From Pseudomonas sp. GL-B-19 (GTDB lineage Bacteria; Pseudomonadota; Gammaproteobacteria; Pseudomonadales; Pseudomonadaceae), in the NCBI RefSeq assembly GCF_019956415.1, contig NZ_JAHBDK010000014.1, positions 62,001-126,000 of the forward strand: 64,000 bases of DNA, written 5' to 3'. Positions 10,128-21,419 of the stretch are shown here, one piece after another. Below the pieces are notes generated by a model. It was not told where the DNA came from and ran no database searches. It saw nothing but the letters and a program-made list of their open reading frames with translations. Position 1 is the stretch's first letter. Each line of letters opens with the position of its first letter. The position numbers were made by a program, and so were the translations under genes.

Positions 10128-10805
10128 ATGCAAGCGGACCGACAACTTTAGCGTTGTTTTCCAGGGCTTGAACTTCGGTAAAAAGAGTCCTTGGTGAAAC
10201 GTTTGAATCTCCATCGGGCAACCCTGCCGCTGTTTTTATTTGCCTTGAGCCTTCCACGTCCCGCAGAGGTTTCAAGGTGATGTGGGTGTGAATGCAACAA
10301 ACGTGCACAAATTGGCAGTTTGTTGGCTTTTTTTCTTCTGGCCTGCCTTTCGCTGTAAAAACCTCATAAAACCGGGCGTTTCAAGCATGTTTTATGAGGC
10401 TTGACGCAAAGGTTTGCATCGTGTTTCAGCATACGGGTCGGCGGCGTAACAATGTAAAACGTTACCGGTCCACCCTGCAAGTGAGTAGATGGCGGATGCT
10501 GACGCGCTCAGCGTAGACGAACTGTGCGATTTTGGTGCAGAAAATTTTAACCGCTGTACCGAATTCATACAGTGCTGTCATTTGTCCGAATCGAACAGAT
10601 CGTTGTTAATCAGTCATTTCAGTGTTTTTGGCCTCAAAGCTGGTTCTGTAGTGGTGCGTATTGGTAAAAATGCTTCATGTCGGGGCGTGTGTCTGTTCGT
10701 GAAGCCAGCGCCGTTCGCAGGTATGCTGCCGTCCTGTCGCTTGGTGCGCCGTCCTTCGGAAGGGGCGCTAAGCTGAAAAATGAGAACCAGGCGGGAGTGC
10801 GCACA
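10128..10805. other. Non-coding gap between oprD and the HIT gene
   Basis: This stretch has no convincing gene. It holds a perfect 11-bp inverted repeat, CCTCATAAAAC (10362-10372) and GTTTTATGAGG (10389-10399), with a 16-nt spacer. The repeat has no T run and so looks more like a protein site or RNA structure than a terminator. A possible -10 for the HIT operon is TATGCT near 10719. Short open frames here have no ribosome binding site and no recognisable family. Confidence 0.5.
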
Positions 10806-11231
10806 GTGTTCGCTTTAGATCCACGGCTTCAACAAGACACGCTACCGATCGGGGATTTCCCGCTCTGCCGGTTGCTGTTGTCCAACGATTCGAATTACCC
10901 CTGGTTCATCCTGGTGCCTCGTCGTGACGATATCAGCGAGATATTTCAGTTGAGTGTCGCCGAGCAGCAACAGCTGTGGCAGGAGACGACTGCGTTGGCA
11001 GAAACGCTGAAGGATTCGTTCGACGCCGACAAGTTGAATGTCGCGGCCTTGGGTAACGTTGTCAGTCAGCTACACATGCATGTGATTGTGCGCAAGCGTG
11101 ATGACGCCGCCTGGCCTGCTCCGGTCTGGGGCAAGCTTGCGGCCACGCCTTACACTGCGGAGCAGATCGCAGCGATTCGCGAACGCCTGCGTTTGGTATT
11201 GGCCGAAGACTTTACGTTTCTGGAGGGTTGA
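10806..11231 (+). CDS. HIT domain protein
   Basis: A 141-residue histidine-triad family protein, related to Ap4A hydrolases and nucleotidyl hydrolases. The C-terminal signature is QLHMHVIVRKRDDAAWP: the middle (nucleophile) and last histidines of HxHxH are present, while the first is glutamine, as in a known subgroup. NYPWFILVPRR matches the N-terminal strand of the fold. The open frame starts at 10677, but the GTG at 10806 gives MFALDPRLQQDTLPIGDFPLC, the typical start, with a purine-rich site upstream. slyX follows after 3 nt, so they form an operon. The physiological substrate is unknown. Confidence 0.88.
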   Translation: MFALDPRLQQDTLPIGDFPLCRLLLSNDSNYPWFILVPRRDDISEIFQLSVAEQQQLWQETTALAETLKDSFDADKLNVAALGNVVSQLHMHVIVRKRDDAAWPAPVWGKLAATPYTAEQIAAIRERLRLVLAEDFTFLEG

Positions 11232-11234
11232 ATC

Positions 11235-11441
11235 ATGAGCCTGGAAGAACGCGTTACCGATCTGGAGAGCCAGTTGGCGTTTCAGGATGACGCCCTTCAG
11301 TCGTTGAGTGATGTGCTGGCGACGCAGCAGCGTGCAGTTGAACGCCTGCAGCTGCAAATGGCTGCACTGCTCAAGCGGCAGGAGGAAATGGCCGGCCAAT
11401 TCGAATCCTTCGAAGAGGAAGCGCCACCGCCGCATTACTGA
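11235..11441 (+). CDS. slyX: SlyX family protein
   Basis: A 68-residue, mostly coiled-coil protein: [28 protein letters not shown] has heptad spacing and matches SlyX, ending with the family's short proline-histidine tail (PPPHY). The biochemical role of SlyX is not established. It starts 3 nt after the HIT gene and is followed by a strong terminator. Confidence 0.92.
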   Translation: MSLEERVTDLESQLAFQDDALQSLSDVLATQQRAVERLQLQMAALLKRQEEMAGQFESFEEEAPPPHY

Positions 11442-11467
11442 CTTTTTATGATAAAGAAGTAGGCAAT

Positions 11468-11506
11468 AAAAAACCGCGAACAGCCTGGCTGTTCGCGGTT
11501 TTTTTT
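11468..11506 (+). terminator. Terminator of the HIT-slyX operon
   Basis: AAAACCGCGAACAG and CTGTTCGCGGTTTT form a 14-bp perfect stem around a short loop, followed by a T run. The A run on the other side means it could also end the convergent gene at 11516. Confidence 0.92.
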
Positions 11507-11515
11507 AGCCTTGAA

Positions 11516-12118
11516 TCAGCGACGCGGCAGGGCGGCGATCACATCTTCGGCTTGCAGGCCTTTGTCACGATTCATGACAGAGAACTCCACACGCTGGCCT
11601 TCGACCAGAACGCGGTGACCTTCGCCACGAATTGCCCGGAAATGCACGAAAATATCATCGCCGGAATCGCGGGAAATAAAGCCGAAGCCTTTGGATGTGT
11701 TGAACCACTTGACGGTGCCGGTATCGCGGTTGCTCATGTCATAGCTTGGCGAGGCGGCGGCTGGTGAAGATTTGTAGAAGCTGACGCCCAGGTGCAGCAA
11801 AACGGCGGACAGGGCAGCTAACAGGCTGAATAGAACGGCAGGTTGACCGGCGATGACAGGCATCGGCGCGAGCAACGTCAGAACTTGCAGGAAGACGGCC
11901 AGAACCAGCAGCACGCTGACCAGGTTTTGCAGTTGGTGGCGCGGGCCTTTGTTCCAGTAAGGGATAACAGGAGCAAGGGTGAGGTTCAGCAGGCCGAAAA
12001 ACGCCAGGTACAGCGCATCGGGTTGTTGCAGGTAAGGGACCGCTTCAGCTCGCAGGCTGGGGATGAAGGACAGCAGCAGGGCGGCTGCGCCCGTTAGCAG
12101 GTGGACGATTTTCAACAT
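11516..12118 (-). CDS. Membrane protein with C-terminal cold-shock domain
   Basis: A 200-residue protein in two parts. Residues 1 to about 112 hold about four hydrophobic helices (near 5-22, 36-55, 66-86 and 90-108). After a short Ser/Ala-rich linker, residues of about 130-196 form a cold-shock domain with both RNA-binding motifs, KGFGFI (RNP1) and DIFVHFRAI (RNP2), starting TGTVKWFN. This would hold a single-strand nucleic acid-binding domain at the inner face of the cytoplasmic membrane. An internal ATG at residue 128 ([13 protein letters not shown]) could yield a free cold-shock protein of about 73 residues, but no good ribosome binding site precedes it. Similar fusions are annotated in other Pseudomonas; no function is known to me. 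Confidence 0.85.
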   Translation of the reverse strand: MLKIVHLLTGAAALLLSFIPSLRAEAVPYLQQPDALYLAFFGLLNLTLAPVIPYWNKGPRHQLQNLVSVLLVLAVFLQVLTLLAPMPVIAGQPAVLFSLLAALSAVLLHLGVSFYKSSPAAASPSYDMSNRDTGTVKWFNTSKGFGFISRDSGDDIFVHFRAIRGEGHRVLVEGQRVEFSVMNRDKGLQAEDVIAALPRR

Positions 12119-12659
12119 TTTAATTAACTCGCGTTAAGACGGATCACAAGGAAGAGCTGATGGAGCACGGTTCGCTTCAGAACAATAAGAGGCGTTGGAC
12201 ACGTACCCGGTATCAGCCTATGCGCTGCCCCCGGAAAAATAGGCGGTAGCGACACACTGCCTATTTAACAGCAAAGCCTGCAGCTACTCAAATCAGGCAG
12301 TCCGGCGGTGCTCTGGTGTTCGACTTGTTGCGGGTCATGTAAGGAAGTAGCCGGCGTGCCCGGCACCGAAGATATGATCAAACAGCTTGCCGAGGGGGCA
12401 GGAGGCAGTCAGGTCCTTGGGTTTTGTTCTCTTTCTGGCTTTTTACTTCATCAGGTCTCTTTTGCACGGGGTAAAACGCGCCTGAGCGCGTAGGAAAATG
12501 GCCGGCCTAGGACGGGCTCCATGATCCCCCTTTAGCTGTTGGCTTATCCTACGTGGATGGTCATAAAGTCATCTGGATATACCTTTGCGCCTGCGCTTTT
12601 ATAAGGCAACAGATGTAGCTCTCTATAGAAGGCAAGGATGGCAAAGGAGTGTCAGCGAT
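12119..12659. other. Non-coding gap with one inverted repeat
   Basis: No supportable gene is seen. AAATAGGC (12237-12244) and GCCTATTT (12259-12266) form an 8-bp perfect inverted repeat with a 14-nt spacer. The promoters of the divergent genes on each side must lie here, but no strong -35/-10 pair stands out. Confidence 0.4.
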
Positions 12660-12998
12660 ATGGTTTACGAAGACAGGCTGGGCGAAGGGAGTCTCGGTCC
12701 GACCAAGGATATTAGGGTTGATCCGTTCGTCAGTGAATTTGATATGGGGCTGGCCCGGCCTTTATCCCGCTCGGTGCGTTTGAATGGTTTTGCGACCTGC
12801 TTGCGGCTTGAGCAGGTCTACTGGGATATTTTGGGTGATATGGCCAAGGTCAATTGCTGTTCTGTCAGTGCGCTGCTGTCCCATGTGGACCGCGAGGTGC
12901 ATTTGCGTCACGGCGGGGTCAAGAACTTCACAGGGCTGGTGCGGGTTGTCTGTGTCGTGCGCAGCTTGAAGGAAGGGGGCTGCATTGTGATGCCCTAG
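12660..12998 (+). CDS. Ribbon-helix-helix domain protein
   Basis: A 112-residue protein. The centre, RSVRLNGFATCLRLEQVYWDILGDMAKVNCCSVSALL followed by an acidic/aromatic tail, has the layout of the ribbon-helix-helix family that binds DNA as a dimer (strand, helix A containing YWDIL, helix B containing SVSALLSHVDREV). FTGLVRVVCVVRSL resembles the C-terminal helix of the same family. The open frame starts at 12585, but the ATG at 12660 is preferred because AAGGAG lies 10 nt upstream. It is probably a small transcription factor; its targets are unknown. It ends 136 nt before the zinc-ribbon gene. Confidence 0.75.
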   Translation: MVYEDRLGEGSLGPTKDIRVDPFVSEFDMGLARPLSRSVRLNGFATCLRLEQVYWDILGDMAKVNCCSVSALLSHVDREVHLRHGGVKNFTGLVRVVCVVRSLKEGGCIVMP

Positions 12999-13044
12999 TC
13001 GCAGCGGCGTGAGGAGTTGAGTGTCAGTCTGTGCAGTCTTACGG

Positions 13045-13073
13045 CTGCACAGGCTGCATTTAATGGATATAAT
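13045..13073 (+). promoter_or_regulatory. Possible promoter before the zinc-ribbon gene and aspS
   Basis: A perfect TATAAT (13068-13073) is preceded at 17 nt by CTGCAC, a poor -35. It lies 62 nt before the zinc-ribbon gene. Confidence 0.45.
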
Positions 13074-13134
13074 CCCGCTCTTTGCCGCAAAACCCAGCGT
13101 GTGCGGTAGCAATCTGATCGCCGAGACAACCCCC

Positions 13135-13356
13135 ATGCCGATGTACGACTATCAATGTGCTTCCTGTGGTCATCAGTTGGAAGCCATTCAAAAGATCAGC
13201 GCAGCACCGCTGGTCGACTGCCCTGCCTGCCAGGCGCCAGAGCTTAAAAAGATGCTGTCCATGCCAGGCTTCCGCCTCAGCGGCACTGGCTGGTACGAAA
13301 CCGATTTCAAGACCGGCTCGAAGAAGAACCTGGCCGGCGGCGACAAAGCTGACTAG
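13135..13356 (+). CDS. FmdB-type zinc-ribbon protein
   Basis: A 73-residue protein with four cysteines in two CxxC pairs, Cys8/Cys11 (CASC) and Cys29/Cys32 (CPAC), matching the small zinc-ribbon FmdB/CxxC_CxxC_SSSS family. The C-terminal GTGWYETDFKTGSKKN is typical of the version found next to aspS in gammaproteobacteria. The role is unknown. The frame is open to 13021, but the ATG at 13135 gives the family start MPMYDYQC. aspS starts 111 nt later and is probably in the same transcript. Confidence 0.88.
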   Translation: MPMYDYQCASCGHQLEAIQKISAAPLVDCPACQAPELKKMLSMPGFRLSGTGWYETDFKTGSKKNLAGGDKAD

Positions 13357-13467
13357 AGCCTGAGTTGAACCACACGCGTGAGCGCTTGCATCATCCGGCA
13401 CCTTTATCAAGGGCAGGATGTGCAGGTCTCCAACCGAATTTCGATTACGAGAAGTGAAACCACTACC

Positions 13468-15243
<1,776 letters not shown>

Positions 15244-15253
15244 GGCTGACCGC

Positions 15254-15285
15254 AAAGGCGCATCCTTTTGGGTGCGCCTTTTCTT
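15254..15285 (+). terminator. Terminator of aspS
   Basis: AAAGGCGCA (15254-15262) pairs with TGCGCCTTT (15273-15281), with a 10-nt loop and T-rich tail. Confidence 0.85.
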
Positions 15286-15359
15286 TAGGTCGAGATTTTT
15301 TGTTGCTGGCCGACACTGTGTGGGGCGGGCAATGTTTCAAAGATAATTCGGAGCGAGTT

Positions 15360-16106
15360 ATGGCGGGTCATTCCAAGTGGGCGAACATCAAGCACCGCAA
15401 AGAACGTCAGGATGCCAAGAAGGGCAAGATTTTCACCAAGTGGATTCGTGAACTGACTGTTGCTGCCCGTCAGGGTGGCGGTGATCCGGGCTCCAACCCG
15501 CGCCTGCGTCTGGCGCTGGACAAGGCCCTTGGCGCGAACATGAGTCGCGACATCATTGATCGCGCGGTTGCACGCGGCGCGGGTGCTGCCGACACCGACG
15601 ACATGGTCGAGTTGAGCTATGAAGGCTACGGCCCGGGCGGTGTGGCGGTGATGGTCGAGTGCATGACCGATAACCGTAATCGCACTGCCGCTGCTGTTCG
15701 CCACGCGTTCAGCAAATGCGGCGGCAACCTCGGCACCGACGGTTCCGTGGCGTATCTGTTCGAGCGCAAAGGGCAGATTTCCTTCGCGCCAGGCGTTGAT
15801 GAAGACGCGCTGATAGAAGCGGCCATGGAAGCCGACGCCGATGACGTAGTCACCCACGAAGATGGCTCGATTGACGTGTTCACATCTTTCGCTGGCTTCT
15901 ATGCCGTGCGCAATGCGTTGGAAGCGGCTGGTTTCAAAGGTGAAGACGCAGAAATCGTCATGCTGCCGACCACCAGTGCCGAGCTGGACCTGGAAGGCGC
16001 CGAGAAGGTGCTCAAGCTGATCGACATGCTTGAAGACCTGGATGACGTGCAGAACGTCTACTCCAACGCGGACATCCCTGAATCGGTGGCCGCACAGTTA
16101 GGTTAA
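15360..16106 (+). CDS. yebC: YebC/PmpR family transcriptional regulator
   Basis: A 248-residue protein beginning [25 protein letters not shown], the hallmark of the YebC family. In P. aeruginosa the member PmpR acts as a DNA-binding repressor of a quinolone-signal regulator; other YebC proteins help ribosomes at proline-rich stretches, so the role here could be either. [22 protein letters not shown] and [11 protein letters not shown] are conserved family blocks. The frame is open to 15300, but the ATG at 15360 gives the normal start. It comes before ruvCAB, as in many gammaproteobacteria, separated by a REPIN. Confidence 0.93.
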   Translation: MAGHSKWANIKHRKERQDAKKGKIFTKWIRELTVAARQGGGDPGSNPRLRLALDKALGANMSRDIIDRAVARGAGAADTDDMVELSYEGYGPGGVAVMVECMTDNRNRTAAAVRHAFSKCGGNLGTDGSVAYLFERKGQISFAPGVDEDALIEAAMEADADDVVTHEDGSIDVFTSFAGFYAVRNALEAAGFKGEDAEIVMLPTTSAELDLEGAEKVLKLIDMLEDLDDVQNVYSNADIPESVAAQLG

Positions 16107-16123
16107 GGGCGACTAAGATTCAA

Positions 16124-16213
16124 TGTGGGAGCTGGCTTGCCTGCGAAGACTTGGTTACATCAAACAATGATGTAGCCTGACACACCGTCATCGCAGGCAA
16201 GCCAGCTCCCACA
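16124..16213. repeat. REPIN of the GAGCTGGCTTGCC class
   Basis: TGTGGGAGCTGGCTTGCC is found inverted at both ends (16124-16146 and 16190-16213), with a 43-nt spacer between them. It separates yebC from ruvC. Confidence 0.9.
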
Positions 16214-16264
16214 ATTGTTATCCGTTGCAGTGAATATCGTGCTCTTACCTGACCCGCAGGCGTT

Positions 16265-16789
16265 ATGACTTTAATTCTTGGTATCGACCCCGGTTCGCGT
16301 ATTACCGGTTATGGCGTGGTGCGCGATACCGGGCGTGGCTGTGTGTACGTCGCGTCGGGCTGCATTCGCACGGGCTCGGGAGAATTGCATGAGCGTCTGC
16401 AGATCGTTTATCGCGGCGTGCGTGAAATCATCCAGACTTACGGACCGGTCACCATGGGCATCGAAAAGGTGTTCATGGCGCGCAATGCCGACTCTGCACT
16501 GAAATTGGGTCAGGCGCGCGGTGCTGCAATCGTTGCCGGTGCCGAAGAATGCCTGGAAATCGCCGAGTACACCGCGACCCAGGTCAAGCAGGCAGTGACC
16601 GGCACCGGCGCGGCAAATAAAGAACAGGTGCAGATGATGGTCATGCACATGCTGAAATTGACCAGCAAGCCGCAAATCGACGCCTCGGACGCCCTGGCCA
16701 TTGCCATCTGCCATGCTCACACCCGTTCCAGTTTGTTACCCCATGGCCTGGGGACGGCACGCAGTCGTGGCGGGCGCTTGCGTCTCTGA
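16265..16789 (+). CDS. ruvC: Holliday junction resolvase RuvC
   Basis: A 174-residue dimeric endonuclease that cuts Holliday junctions made by recombination, working with RuvAB. The four acidic catalytic positions are visible: Asp in GIDPGSR, Glu in [10 protein letters not shown], and two Asp residues in [16 protein letters not shown]. The length is normal. No clear ribosome binding site precedes the ATG. ruvA follows after 115 nt. Confidence 0.97.
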   Translation: MTLILGIDPGSRITGYGVVRDTGRGCVYVASGCIRTGSGELHERLQIVYRGVREIIQTYGPVTMGIEKVFMARNADSALKLGQARGAAIVAGAEECLEIAEYTATQVKQAVTGTGAANKEQVQMMVMHMLKLTSKPQIDASDALAIAICHAHTRSSLLPHGLGTARSRGGRLRL

Positions 16790-16904
16790 TAGCATCAGCA
16801 GTCTTTTTTATGGAATGAGGGTTGTCGTGTCTGTGTCGTCGGCGCGACCCCTTGTTCTGTTCGTCGCCAGGCATTGATCTGGCCAACGCTCAAGGATCTG
16901 AAAC

Positions 16905-17522
16905 GTGATTGGACGCTTGCGCGGCACACTGGCTGAAAAACAGCCGCCGCACCTGATTCTGGATGTAAACGGTCTGGGGTATGAGCTGGAAGTGCCCATG
17001 ACCACGCTGTATCGCTTGCCGTCGGTCGGTGAACCGCTGACCTTGCACACCCACTTGGTCGTACGCGAAGACGCGCAGTTACTCTATGGTTTCTTCGGCA
17101 AGCGTGAGCGAGACTTTTTCCGCGAGTTGATCCGTCTCAACGGCGTAGGGCCAAAATTGGCGCTGGCGTTGATGTCGAGCCTGGAAGTCGATGAGCTGGT
17201 CCGTTGCGTGCAGTCCCAGGACACCTCGGCGCTGACCAAGGTGCCAGGCGTGGGCAAAAAAACCGCCGAACGTTTGTTGGTGGAACTCAAGGATCGCTTC
17301 AAAGCTTGGGAAACCGTACCGGCGATGTTCGCCCTGGTGCCAAACCAGCCGGGAGGGTCAGACGCGCCGGCTCCGGTTGCCACCGCCGAAAATGACGCGG
17401 TCAGCGCGCTGATCTCCCTGGGCTACAAGCCACAGGAGGCCAGCAAGGCGATTTCCGCGATCAAGGAGAAAGGTTTGAGCAGTGAAGACATGATTCGTCG
17501 TGCCCTGAAGGGAATGATTTAA
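16905..17522 (+). CDS. ruvA: Holliday junction DNA helicase subunit RuvA
   Basis: A 205-residue protein that forms the tetramer gripping the four-way junction and loading RuvB. The OB-fold domain starts [23 protein letters not shown]; two helix-hairpin-helix motifs are seen at [17 protein letters not shown] and [19 protein letters not shown]; and the C-terminal domain III that contacts RuvB is [19 protein letters not shown]. The start is GTG. It ends directly before the ruvB start. Confidence 0.97.
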   Translation: MIGRLRGTLAEKQPPHLILDVNGLGYELEVPMTTLYRLPSVGEPLTLHTHLVVREDAQLLYGFFGKRERDFFRELIRLNGVGPKLALALMSSLEVDELVRCVQSQDTSALTKVPGVGKKTAERLLVELKDRFKAWETVPAMFALVPNQPGGSDAPAPVATAENDAVSALISLGYKPQEASKAISAIKEKGLSSEDMIRRALKGMI

Positions 17523-18584
17523 GTGATTGAAGCTGATCGTCTGATTACCGCCGCGCCCGGTCCTCGTGATCGCGAGGAAGTCCAGGATCGGGCGATTCGT
17601 CCTGTCAGCCTGGCCGAATACATCGGCCAGCCGACTGTTCGCGAGCAAATGGAGTTGTTCATCCAGGCCGCCCGTGGGCGTAACGAGTCGCTGGATCACA
17701 CGCTGATCTTCGGTCCGCCGGGCTTGGGGAAAACCACCTTGGCGAACATTATCGCCCAGGAAATGGGGGTGTCGATCAAGAGCACGTCGGGGCCCGTGCT
17801 TGAGCGTCCGGGTGACCTGGCGGCGCTGTTGACCAACCTTGAACCTCACGACGTGCTGTTCATCGACGAAATCCATCGCCTGTCACCGATTGTCGAAGAA
17901 GTGCTGTACCCGGCCATGGAAGATTTCCAGCTCGACATCATGATCGGTGAGGGGCCGGCCGCGCGTTCGATCAAGCTTGATTTGCCGCCATTCACTCTGG
18001 TCGGTGCAACGACTCGTGCCGGTATGTTGACCAACCCCTTGCGCGACCGCTTCGGGATCGTCCAGCGCCTGGAGTTCTACAGCACCGCTGACCTCGCCAC
18101 GATTGTCAGTCGTTCGGCGAGCATTCTTGGTTTGCCGCTGGACCCGGAAGGCGCCTTTGAAATCGCCCGTCGTGCTCGCGGTACGCCACGGATCGCCAAC
18201 CGTCTGTTGCGTCGGGTGCGCGATTTCGCCGAAGTGCGCGCCAAGGGGCACATTACCAAGCCGATTGCCGACCTCGCTTTGAATCTGCTGGACGTCGACG
18301 AACGTGGTTTCGACCACCAGGACCGGCGTCTGCTGTTGACCATGATCGAGAAGTTCGACGGTGGTCCGGTCGGAGTGGACAGCCTGGCCGCCGCCATCAG
18401 CGAAGAACGCCACACCATTGAAGACGTGCTGGAGCCCTACCTGATCCAGCAGGGCTACATCATGCGCACCCCGCGGGGGCGAGTGGTGACCCGGCATGCG
18501 TATTTGCACTTCGGTTTAAACATTCCGTCACGAATGGGCGAAATGCCCGTCGTAGACGAGTTCCTTGATGCCGTGGACGATTAA
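17523..18584 (+). CDS. ruvB: Holliday junction DNA helicase motor RuvB
   Basis: A 353-residue AAA+ ATPase that drives branch migration. Walker A is [12 protein letters not shown], Walker B is LFIDEIHRL, sensor 1 is LVGATTRAG, and the arginine finger region is [17 protein letters not shown]. The C-terminal winged helix includes [17 protein letters not shown] and TPRGRVVT. The start is GTG, right after the ruvA stop, so they are translationally coupled. Confidence 0.97.
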   Translation: MIEADRLITAAPGPRDREEVQDRAIRPVSLAEYIGQPTVREQMELFIQAARGRNESLDHTLIFGPPGLGKTTLANIIAQEMGVSIKSTSGPVLERPGDLAALLTNLEPHDVLFIDEIHRLSPIVEEVLYPAMEDFQLDIMIGEGPAARSIKLDLPPFTLVGATTRAGMLTNPLRDRFGIVQRLEFYSTADLATIVSRSASILGLPLDPEGAFEIARRARGTPRIANRLLRRVRDFAEVRAKGHITKPIADLALNLLDVDERGFDHQDRRLLLTMIEKFDGGPVGVDSLAAAISEERHTIEDVLEPYLIQQGYIMRTPRGRVVTRHAYLHFGLNIPSRMGEMPVVDEFLDAVDD

Positions 18585-18616
18585 TAATCTTTGCGCACTG
18601 ATATATTCGGCGTTTG

Positions 18617-18639
18617 TGCGGTCCCAGGACCGTACTTTT
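18617..18639 (+). terminator. Possible terminator after ruvB
   Basis: TGCGGTCC (18617-18624) pairs with GGACCGTA (18627-18634) with one G-T pair; CTTTT follows. The loop is only 2 nt, so the inner pair would open. Confidence 0.45.
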
Positions 18640-18711
18640 GCCGCAAAGCCGCAGATCAATGAAAAACAGTTGCCTGGCCGGATTGGCAACCTGAGGAGTA
18701 AGCACTAGAGT

Positions 18712-19179
18712 ATGCGCGCGCAAAACGGGCTTGAGCCGTTCGCACATCGTTGTCGCGTTTATTACGAGGACACCGATGCCGGCGGCATCGTGTATTACGT
18801 CAATTACCTCAAGTTTATGGAACGGGCTCGAACCGAGCGGCTCCGGGATCTGGGCTTTGCCCAATCGGCGCTGGTAGGGGAGGACCTGTTGTTTGTCGTG
18901 CACTCCAGCGAAGCGCGTTACCACGCGCCGGCGCGACTGGACGACGAGCTTCTGGTAAGCGCTGAAGTAATCGAATTGAACCGTGCCAGCCTGCGCTTCA
19001 AACAGCAGGTCAGGCGGGCTACGGATAATGTGCTGCTCTGCGAGGGGCAGTTTTTGGTGGCCTGTGTGCGCACTGACAGTTTAAAACCCCGGGCCATTCC
19101 CGAAGCTCTACGTGCGGCCTTTGCCGACGTGAGCGGCGCGGGTACACACTCAAAGCAGGAGATTAAGCGTGGAAGCTAA
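18712..19179 (+). CDS. ybgC: Tol-Pal associated acyl-CoA thioesterase YbgC
   Basis: A 155-residue hotdog-fold thioesterase of the 4-hydroxybenzoyl-CoA type. The active-site motif [24 protein letters not shown] carries the catalytic aspartate. In E. coli YbgC acts on acyl-CoA or acyl-ACP and is linked to phospholipid enzymes, while its gene always heads the tol-pal cluster. The AGGAG site lies rather far (13 nt) from the ATG. Its 3' end overlaps tolQ by 11 nt, so the tol operon probably starts here. Confidence 0.94.
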   Translation: MRAQNGLEPFAHRCRVYYEDTDAGGIVYYVNYLKFMERARTERLRDLGFAQSALVGEDLLFVVHSSEARYHAPARLDDELLVSAEVIELNRASLRFKQQVRRATDNVLLCEGQFLVACVRTDSLKPRAIPEALRAAFADVSGAGTHSKQEIKRGS

Positions 19180-19864
19180 CGTCGTCGACCATACCTCCAT
19201 GTGGAGCCTGGTCAGCAATGCCAGTATCGTGGTGCAACTGGTAATGCTGATCCTGGTAGCCGCATCGGTCACCTCATGGATCATGATCTTTCAGCGCAGC
19301 AATCTGCTGCGCGCCGGTCGACGTGCCCTGGAGAGCTTTGAAGAGCGCTTCTGGTCGGGTATCGACCTGTCCAAACTCTACCGTCAGGCCGGCAGCAACC
19401 CTGATCCGGATTCGGGCGTCGAGCAGATCTTCCGTGCCGGCTTCAAGGAATTCTCCCGTCTGCGCCAGCAGTCAGGCGTTGACCCGGAAGCGGTCATGGA
19501 AGGTGTGGCCCGTGCCATGCGCGTTGCCATTTCTCGCGAAGAAGAAAAGCTTGAACAGAGCCTGCCGTTCCTCGCTACCGTCGGTTCCGTCAGCCCGTAC
19601 ATCGGTCTGTTCGGTACGGTCTGGGGCATCATGAACTCCTTCCGTGGTCTGGCCGCTGCCCAGCAAGCGACCCTGGCCACTGTGGCTCCAGGTATCGCCG
19701 AAGCACTGATCGCCACCGCGATCGGTCTGTTCGCCGCCATCCCGGCCGTTATCGCGTACAACCGTTTTGCTGCTCGCAGCGAAACCCTGCTGGGCCGTTA
19801 CTACACCTTCGCCGACGAATTCCAGGCGATCCTGCACCGCAAAGTGCACACCAGCGAAGAATAA
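19169..19864 (+). CDS. tolQ: Tol-Pal system protein TolQ
   Basis: A 231-residue inner-membrane protein, homologue of ExbB and MotA, that forms with TolR the proton channel powering TolA during cell-envelope constriction. Three membrane helices are visible: near 16-40 ([18 protein letters not shown]), around 130-160 ([19 protein letters not shown]) and 170-195 ([20 protein letters not shown]). The start is a GTG inside the end of ybgC, with AGCAGGAG seven nt upstream. Confidence 0.97.
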   Translation: MEANVVDHTSMWSLVSNASIVVQLVMLILVAASVTSWIMIFQRSNLLRAGRRALESFEERFWSGIDLSKLYRQAGSNPDPDSGVEQIFRAGFKEFSRLRQQSGVDPEAVMEGVARAMRVAISREEEKLEQSLPFLATVGSVSPYIGLFGTVWGIMNSFRGLAAAQQATLATVAPGIAEALIATAIGLFAAIPAVIAYNRFAARSETLLGRYYTFADEFQAILHRKVHTSEE

Positions 19865-19878
19865 GCAGGTAATTTCCA

Positions 19879-20340
19879 ATGGCTTTAATCGCTCGAGCTC
19901 GCAAAAAGCGCAAGCCGGTTGCGGAGATGAACGTGGTGCCTTACATCGACGTGATGCTGGTACTGCTGGTCATTTTCATGGTGACCGCGCCGATGCTCAA
20001 TCAGGGCGTGAAAGTTGATCTGCCCAAGGTTTCCAGCGAAGCCTTGCCGCAGGACAACAACACTCAGGTCCTGACCATTTCGATCAAGGCTGACAAGACC
20101 TACTACTGGAACCTTGGCAGCGAAGTCGACACCGAAAAGCAGCAGGACAAGGCCATGACCTTGCCGCAGATGACTGACGCGGTGACCAAGATCATTCGTG
20201 CCGGTACTGAAGGTGGCAAGCGCACTCAGGTGTTCATCCGCGGCGACAAGACCGTCGACTACGGTTCGGTCATGGGCGCCATGGGCGGGTTGCAGAAAGC
20301 CGGCGTCGGTAATGTTGGCTTGATTACCGAGGCGCCCTGA
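19879..20340 (+). CDS. tolR: Tol-Pal system protein TolR
   Basis: A 153-residue protein with one membrane helix, ExbD family. The key proton-pathway aspartate is in EMNVVPYIDVMLVLLVIFMV, near residue 26. The rest is periplasmic. Its last base is the first base of tolA. Confidence 0.97.
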   Translation: MALIARARKKRKPVAEMNVVPYIDVMLVLLVIFMVTAPMLNQGVKVDLPKVSSEALPQDNNTQVLTISIKADKTYYWNLGSEVDTEKQQDKAMTLPQMTDAVTKIIRAGTEGGKRTQVFIRGDKTVDYGSVMGAMGGLQKAGVGNVGLITEAP

Positions 20341-21419
20341 TGCAGCAACAACGAGAGCCAACAGCCTCGGAAAGCTACTTCTGGCCTAGTGTCTGGGCGA
20401 TTGGCTTGCACGTGCTGGTGTTTGGCATGCTGTTTGTCAGTTTTGCCATGACGCCTGAGTTGCCGCCGGCCAAGCCGATTGTCCAGGCGACGCTGTACCA
20501 GCTGAAATCGAAAAGTCGGGCGACCACCCAGACCAATCAGAAGATTGCGGGTGAAGCGCAGAAATCTGCTGCGCGACAGACCGAAGTCGAACAGATGGAA
20601 CAGAAGAAGGTCGAGCAGGAAGCGGTGAAGGCTGCGGAACAAAAGAAAGAAGAGGCGGCTCAAAAGGCCGAGGAAGCCAAGAAGGCCGACGAGTCAAAGA
20701 AAGCGGATGAGGCGAAAAAGGCTGATGAAGCCAAGAAAGCCGATGAAGCGAAGAAGACCGCCGAAGCCAAAAAGGCCGAAGAGAAACAATTGGCTGATAT
20801 AGCCAAGAAGAAAGCCGAAGAAGAAGCCAAGAAAGCTGCTGAAGAAGAGGCCAAGAAAGAGGCCGCTGAAGAAGCGAAGAAGAAAATCGTCGAAGACGCG
20901 AAGAAGAAAGCCGCCGAAGACGCCAAGAAGAAAGCTGAAGCTGAAGAGGCGAAGAAGAAAGTCGCCGAAGACGCGAAGAAGAAAGCTGCTGCCGATGCTG
21001 CGAAGAAAAAATCGCAGGATGCGGCACGTAAATCTACCGAAGACAAAAAGGCTCAGGCCTTGGCCGATTTGCTTTCCGACACGCCGCAGCGCCAGCAGGC
21101 CTTGGCGGATGAACAGGGTGACGAAGTCGCCGGCAGTTTCGATGATTTGATTCGTGCTCGTGCGGCGGAAGGCTGGGCTCGTCCACCTTCGGCACGCAAA
21201 GGTATGACAGTCGTGCTGCAAATCGGCATGTTGCCGGATGGTACGGTGACTTCGGTCAACGTGGCCAAGTCCAGCGGTGACGGTCCGTTTGACGCGTCTG
21301 CTGTAGCGGCGGTCAAGAATATTGGACGTTTGATAGAAATGCAGGGAATGAAGCCGAGCGATTTCGCTCCGTATCGTTCATTCAAGATGACATTCACGCC
21401 TGAGGATTTAGCCCCGTGA
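20340..21419 (+). CDS. tolA: Tol-Pal system protein TolA
   Basis: A 359-residue protein spanning the periplasm from TolQR to Pal/TolB. Domain I is the N-terminal membrane anchor ([19 protein letters not shown]). Domain II, about residues 50-240, is a long Lys/Ala/Glu-rich helix built of repeats such as KKADEA and KKAAEE. Domain III, the globular end (about 250-359), includes [27 protein letters not shown]. The low-complexity middle is encoded by near-repeats and is the likeliest site of length variation between strains. The start overlaps the tolR stop by one base and the end overlaps tolB by four. Confidence 0.96.
   Translation: MQQQREPTASESYFWPSVWAIGLHVLVFGMLFVSFAMTPELPPAKPIVQATLYQLKSKSRATTQTNQKIAGEAQKSAARQTEVEQMEQKKVEQEAVKAAEQKKEEAAQKAEEAKKADESKKADEAKKADEAKKADEAKKTAEAKKAEEKQLADIAKKKAEEEAKKAAEEEAKKEAAEEAKKKIVEDAKKKAAEDAKKKAEAEEAKKKVAEDAKKKAAADAAKKKSQDAARKSTEDKKAQALADLLSDTPQRQQALADEQGDEVAGSFDDLIRARAAEGWARPPSARKGMTVVLQIGMLPDGTVTSVNVAKSSGDGPFDASAVAAVKNIGRLIEMQGMKPSDFAPYRSFKMTFTPEDLAP

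Noticed and set aside
10489..10776. 95-codon open frame before the HIT gene
   Set aside because: No ribosome binding site, no family resemblance, and cysteine-rich random-looking composition.
12308..12493. 61-codon open frame in the 12.1-12.6 kb gap
   Set aside because: No start signal and no recognisable pattern; the gap is treated as non-coding.
20600..21050. Low-complexity repeat array in tolA as a mobile or foreign element
   Set aside because: It encodes the normal Lys/Ala/Glu-rich helical domain II of TolA in the correct frame.
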